DNA of 64,000 nucleotides from Escherichia coli DSM 30083 = JCM 1649 = ATCC 11775 (GTDB lineage Bacteria; Pseudomonadota; Gammaproteobacteria; Enterobacterales; Enterobacteriaceae): assembly GCF_003697165.2 (NCBI RefSeq), contig NZ_CP033092.2, positions 1,426,001-1,490,000 on the forward strand, given 5' to 3'. A program made the translations under genes and the position numbers. The notes beneath the pieces were generated by a model. The model saw only the letters and a list, made by a program, of their open reading frames with translations, was not told where the DNA came from and searched no databases. Below, in pieces: positions 60,436 through 64,000 of the stretch (the stretch's first letter is position 1; every line of letters begins with the position of its first letter).

Positions 60436-60458
60436 GTTTGATAATCATTCTCATTTAA
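60436..60458 (+). promoter_or_regulatory. Fur box upstream of mntH
   Basis: The sequence gataatcattctcattt, preceded by agttt, matches the repeated GATAAT-type Fur consensus at most positions. It fits iron control of mntH known in enterics. Confidence 0.7.
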
Positions 60459-60467
60459 CGTAGCATG

Positions 60468-60489
60468 AAACATAGCAAAGGCTATGTTT
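60468..60489 (+). promoter_or_regulatory. MntR box upstream of mntH
   Basis: The perfect inverted repeat aaacatagc-aaag-gctatgttt lies 12 bp before the mntH start. It matches the MntR operator of enterobacterial mntH, giving repression by manganese. Confidence 0.9.
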
Positions 60490-60501
60490 TAGAGGCACAA
60501 G

Positions 60502-61740
60502 ATGACGAACTATCGCGTTGAGAGTAGCAGCGGACGGGCGGCGCGCAAGATGAGGCTCGCATTAATGGGACCTGCGTTCATTGCGGCGATTGGTTATATC
60601 GATCCCGGTAACTTTGCGACCAATATTCAGGCGGGTGCCAGCTTCGGCTATCAGTTATTGTGGGTTGTCGTTTGGGCTAACCTGATGGCGATGCTGATTC
60701 AAATCCTCTCGGCCAAACTGGGGATTGCCACCGGTAAAAATCTGGCGGAGCAGATTCGCGATCACTACCCGCGTCCCGTCGTGTGGTTCTATTGGGTTCA
60801 GGCAGAAATTATTGCGATGGCAACCGACCTGGCGGAATTTATTGGTGCGGCGATCGGTTTTAAACTCATTCTTGGTGTTTCGTTGTTGCAGGGCGCGGTG
60901 CTGACGGGGATCGCGACTTTCCTTATTTTAATGCTGCAACGTCGCGGGCAAAAACCGCTGGAGAAAGTGATTGGCGGGTTACTGTTGTTTGTTGCCGCGG
61001 CTTACATTGTCGAGTTGATTTTCTCCCAGCCTAACCTGGCGCAGCTGGGTAAAGGAATGGTGATCCCGAGTTTACCTACTTCGGAGGCGGTCTTCCTGGC
61101 AGCGGGCGTGTTAGGGGCGACGATTATGCCGCATGTGATTTATTTGCACTCTTCGCTCACTCAGCATTTACATGGCGGTTCGCGTCAACAACGTTATTCC
61201 GCCACCAAATGGGATGTGGCTATCGCCATGACGATTGCCGGTTTTGTCAATCTGGCGATGATGGCTACAGCTGCGGCGGCGTTCCACTTTTCTGGTCATA
61301 CTGGTGTTGCCGATCTTGATGAGGCTTATCTGACGCTGCAACCGCTGTTAAGCCATGCTGCGGCAACGGTCTTTGGATTAAGCCTGGTTGCTGCCGGACT
61401 GTCTTCAACGGTGGTGGGGACGCTGGCGGGGCAGGTAGTGATGCAGGGCTTCATTCGCTTTCATATCCCGCTGTGGGTGCGTCGTACAGTCACCATGCTG
61501 CCGTCATTTATCGTCATTCTGATGGGATTAGATCCGACACGGATTCTGGTTATGAGTCAGGTGCTGTTAAGTTTTGGTATCGCCCTGGCGCTGGTTCCAC
61601 TGTTGATTTTCACCAGTGACAGCAAGTTGATGGGCGATCTGGTGAACAGTAAACGCGTAAAACAGACAGGCTGGGTGATTGTGGTGCTGGTAGTGGCGCT
61701 GAATATCTGGTTACTGGTAGGAACGGCACTGGGATTGTAG
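60502..61740 (+). CDS. mntH: Mn(II)/H+ symporter MntH (NRAMP)
   Basis: This 412-residue inner-membrane NRAMP transporter has eleven membrane segments. The metal site appears as the DPGN motif ([11 protein letters not shown]1) and MPHVIYLHS (TM6). It imports manganese, which helps against oxidative stress and when iron is short. An MntR box and a Fur box precede it. A REP pair follows. Confidence 0.97.
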
Positions 61741-61768
61741 TTGAATGAGCGTCGCATTTGGCACCATT

Positions 61769-61856
61769 GGCGGATGCGGCGTAAATGCTTTATCCGCCCT
61801 ACGCGTTAAAGAGCTGGTTTGTAGGCCTGATAAGACGCGCTAGCGTCGCATCAGGC
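61769..61856. repeat. REP pair (BIME) between mntH and ypeC
   Basis: One REP lies at 61769-61798 (ggcggatgcggcg ... tatccgcc). A second, in the opposite form, lies at 61825-61856 (gcctgataagacgcgc ... catcaggc). They sit between convergent genes. Confidence 0.85.
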
Positions 61857-61880
61857 ATTGTGCTCCATTGACGGATGCGT

Positions 61881-62207
61881 TTAATGGCGGTGTCCATGTC
61901 CGCGGCCTTTTCCACGATGATCGTCACGATCGCGCCAGCCTTCACGATAGCCACGCTCATACGCTTTACGCTTATCCCAGCCACGATGGTAGCCATTATC
62001 ATGACGCCACCAGCGGTTTTTACGCCATTCATAATTGCGGTGCCAGTAGTCACGGTCGCGCCAGTGACCACCGTCCCAGTAATTACCGTAATGATCGCGA
62101 TCGCCAATTTGTAATTTGATTGATGGCAGTAGGGTGATTTCACTTGCGTTTGCCGCAAGCGGGGTAAATGCCATCAGGGCGGCCGCCAGAAACAGTGACC
62201 TGAACAT
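61881..62207 (-). CDS. ypeC: YpeC, DUF2502 exported protein
   Basis: This 108-residue protein has a signal peptide (MFRSLFLAAALMAFTPLAANA, cleavage near residue 21). The mature part is extremely rich in Arg, His, Asp, Gly and Trp/Tyr (YWHRNYEWRKNRWWRHDNGYH) and ends in RGHGHRH. It is probably periplasmic and perhaps metal- or polyanion-binding by composition, but no function is known. Confidence 0.9.
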   Translation of the reverse strand: MFRSLFLAAALMAFTPLAANASEITLLPSIKLQIGDRDHYGNYWDGGHWRDRDYWHRNYEWRKNRWWRHDNGYHRGWDKRKAYERGYREGWRDRDDHRGKGRGHGHRH

Positions 62208-62321
62208 TGTTATTCTCCTTCACGATCGAAGCCGTCAGCGGCCTGTTAACGCAATATTACGGGGAGGTAAAGCGCCGTATCATCGCCATAACTCTTAAAT
62301 CATAAAGGAGAGCATTTTTTG

Positions 62322-63578
62322 CTAAACGTTATCGTGGGGTGGCTGTTGCTTCTGACGATTGACCATCATCATCGGCTTACCTGCTAATAACAGCCATGCC
62401 GGGAGCATGACGATACAGAGCAGCGGTAGCAATGTGGTATTGGGTACAACGACTGCCGCCATAAAAAGACTTAACCAGCCATCGCGTGTTACCACCAGCA
62501 CGATGCCGAGTATAGCGCAGGAAACGGTTATTGCCGCTGGAACGGCGGGAACGTGCTCATGAAGCATCAACCCTAATGCCACGCCGACAAACACTGCCGG
62601 GAAGATTCGCCCACCGCGAAAGCCACTGGCGGCAGCAACGACCAGGGCGGCAAGTTTTATCACCGCCAGCAAAAAGTAATCGCTGGTGCTGAAAGCCTGA
62701 TTTGCCACCATCTGCTGCATCTCATCCAGCCCTTTAAACAGCGAAACCGGTCCACCAATAACCCCCAGAATACCGAGAATAAGTCCGCCAATACCCAGCA
62801 CGAACACCGGATTTTTCATTTGATGCATCATCGCGTGCAACCGTGGTAAGCACCATACGGCGACCATCCCTGCTGCGATGGCAATCGCCGCGACAATTGC
62901 ACCGCTGAGAATATCGGTCATTTCCATCTGTCCGTAATGCGCAATGGGCAGTGAAAAATGAGGATGGAAAAATAATCCGGTAGTAAGTGCACCAGCTGCT
63001 GCCGCCATTAACGGCGCAAAGAGACGATCCCATAGCGGAACTTCATTACTGCCATTTAAGGTTTGCGAAAATATCAATGCCGCCGCAACAGGTGTGCCAA
63101 ACAGCGCGCCGATAGTTCCGGCAGAGGCTAAAATAGTCCACTCCATTCGGTTGACGCGCGGTAACAGACGAGCGCCAATGGCGACGGCAAGGGCGATATT
63201 GACGGTCATGATCGGATGTTCCGGCCCCAGGCTGACGCCGCCAGCAAGACCGAGAATTAATGCTACGATAAGTCCTGGTAGCGCAGAGGGCGGAACCGGT
63301 GCGCCGATAAGCGGTTCACAGGCGGGGTCTGGTCCGGCATGACCCTGGCTGAAACGGATAACCAACCCCACCGCAATACCCGTTAGCGTTAATACACCGA
63401 TGATCCAGAGAGGTGAATCCTGGGCTATCCCCAGAGTTCCCGGCAGTCGTTGCCAGAGCAAATTCTGTAATACCGAGGCGATTTTCATCACCATAATCAG
63501 AATAAGACTGGACGCAATCCCAATTGCCACGGCGGGGAGCGATAATAACAACATGGTTCTGGCTCGCGGATGGAGCAT
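62322..63578 (-). CDS. yfeO: YfeO, CLC-family putative ion channel/exchanger
   Basis: This 418-residue membrane protein of the CLC chloride channel superfamily has ten or more hydrophobic segments. The usual GREGP gating motif is replaced by GPEHP (in VSLGPEHPIM), which keeps the glutamate. Substrate and physiological role are unknown. It is divergent from glk. Confidence 0.92.
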   Translation of the reverse strand: MLHPRARTMLLLSLPAVAIGIASSLILIMVMKIASVLQNLLWQRLPGTLGIAQDSPLWIIGVLTLTGIAVGLVIRFSQGHAGPDPACEPLIGAPVPPSALPGLIVALILGLAGGVSLGPEHPIMTVNIALAVAIGARLLPRVNRMEWTILASAGTIGALFGTPVAAALIFSQTLNGSNEVPLWDRLFAPLMAAAAGALTTGLFFHPHFSLPIAHYGQMEMTDILSGAIVAAIAIAAGMVAVWCLPRLHAMMHQMKNPVFVLGIGGLILGILGVIGGPVSLFKGLDEMQQMVANQAFSTSDYFLLAVIKLAALVVAAASGFRGGRIFPAVFVGVALGLMLHEHVPAVPAAITVSCAILGIVLVVTRDGWLSLFMAAVVVPNTTLLPLLCIVMLPAWLLLAGKPMMMVNRQKQQPPHDNV

Positions 63579-63781
63579 GTTCTATTCCTTATGCGGGGTC
63601 AGATACTTAGTTTGCCCAGCTTGCAAAAAGGCATCGCTGCAATTGGTGCTGAAACGATAAAGTAATTGTGTGACCCAGATCGATATTTACAGGGAGCCTG
63701 CCTTTCCGGCGTTGTTGTTATGCCCCCAGGTATTTACAGTGTGAGAAAGAATTATTTTGACTTTAGCGGAGCAGTTGAAGA
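63579..63781 (+). promoter_or_regulatory. yfeO / glk intergenic region
   Basis: This 203-bp divergent spacer carries the glk promoter; in K-12 glk is repressed by Cra. A purine-rich GGAGCAGTTGAAG lies before the glk ATG. I could not assign the operator. Confidence 0.5.
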
Positions 63782-64000
63782 ATGACAAAGTATGCATTAG
63801 TCGGTGATGTGGGCGGCACCAACGCACGTCTTGCTCTGTGTGATATTGCCAGTGGTGAAATCTCGCAGGCTAAGACCTATTCAGGGCTTGATTACCCCAG
63901 CCTCGAAGCGGTCATTCGCGTTTATCTTGAAGAACATAAGGTCGAGGTGAAAGACGGCTGTATTGCCATCGCTTGCCCAATTACCGGTGACTGGGTGGCA
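63782..64000 (+). CDS. glk: Glucokinase Glk (3' end outside window)
   Basis: Only the first 73 codons are present. The start [19 protein letters not shown] has the ROK/glucokinase phosphate-binding loop (GDVGGTNAR). The family enzyme of about 321 residues phosphorylates free intracellular glucose with ATP, complementing the PTS route encoded nearby. Confidence 0.96.

Larger units (their letters stand above)
60167..60501. promoter_or_regulatory. nupC / mntH divergent regulatory region
   Basis: This 335-bp gap holds the nupC promoter, where CRP and CytR act in K-12 (a tgtgac half-site is visible near 60262). It also holds the mntH promoter with a Fur-like box and an MntR box, listed separately. 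No ORF is convincing. Confidence 0.7.

Overview
The window is a stretch of Escherichia coli (or Shigella) chromosome. I recognise nearly every protein as close to its E. coli K-12 counterpart in order, length and residues. It runs from inside aegA to the first codons of glk, in the orientation opposite to the usual K-12 map. All identifications are by recognition and motif reading; no database search was run.

Layout: (1) 1-8.8 kb holds the end of aegA, nudK, ypfG, the RpoS-type pair talA-tktB, and maeB. (2) 9.0-23.9 kb is a complete ethanolamine operon, eutSPQTDMNEJGHABCLKR. It encodes a bacterial microcompartment shell (S, M, N, L, K), the lyase EutBC with its reactivase EutA and cobalamin adenosyltransferase EutT, the downstream enzymes EutE, EutG and EutD, accessory proteins (P, Q, J), the permease EutH and the activator EutR. 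The CPZ-55 prophage that separates eutA from eutB in MG1655 is absent. (3) 23.9-28.4 kb holds hemF, amiA, ypeA, yfeZ, yfeY and yfeX. (4) 28.4-31.1 kb is a decayed MurNAc locus. murP and murQ are intact, but the penicillin-binding-protein gene yfeW is reduced to a 118-bp scar and the repressor gene murR to a 3' remnant of about 40 bp. (5) 31.2-37.4 kb holds ucpA, the sulfate/thiosulfate importer and O-acetylserine sulfhydrylase genes cysPUWAM, and yfeK; the K-12 gene yfeS is missing. (6) 37.5-48.8 kb holds pdxK, the core phosphotransferase operon ptsH-ptsI-crr, cysK, cysZ, zipA, ligA, ypeB, yfeH and yfeR. (7) 48.8-53.1 kb is the xanthosine locus (yfeN, xapA, xapB, a 52-codon XapX-like ORF and xapR). 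(8) 53.2-56.5 kb has three identical tRNA-Val genes, tRNA-Lys, gltX, the paralogous pair yfeD/yfeC and two tRNA-Ala genes. (9) 56.7-64 kb holds pdeA, nupC, mntH, ypeC, yfeO and the start of glk.

Most of the window is core genome. The parts that differ from the K-12 reference I remember are: loss of murR and yfeW from both sides of murQP, which probably leaves MurNAc uptake without its repressor; absence of yfeS; an uninterrupted eut operon; a short XapX-like gene between xapB and xapR; and an extra Pro/Gln repeat in ZipA. I found no CRISPR array, insertion sequence, prophage or wholly new gene system. REP/BIME repeats occur in several intergenic gaps.
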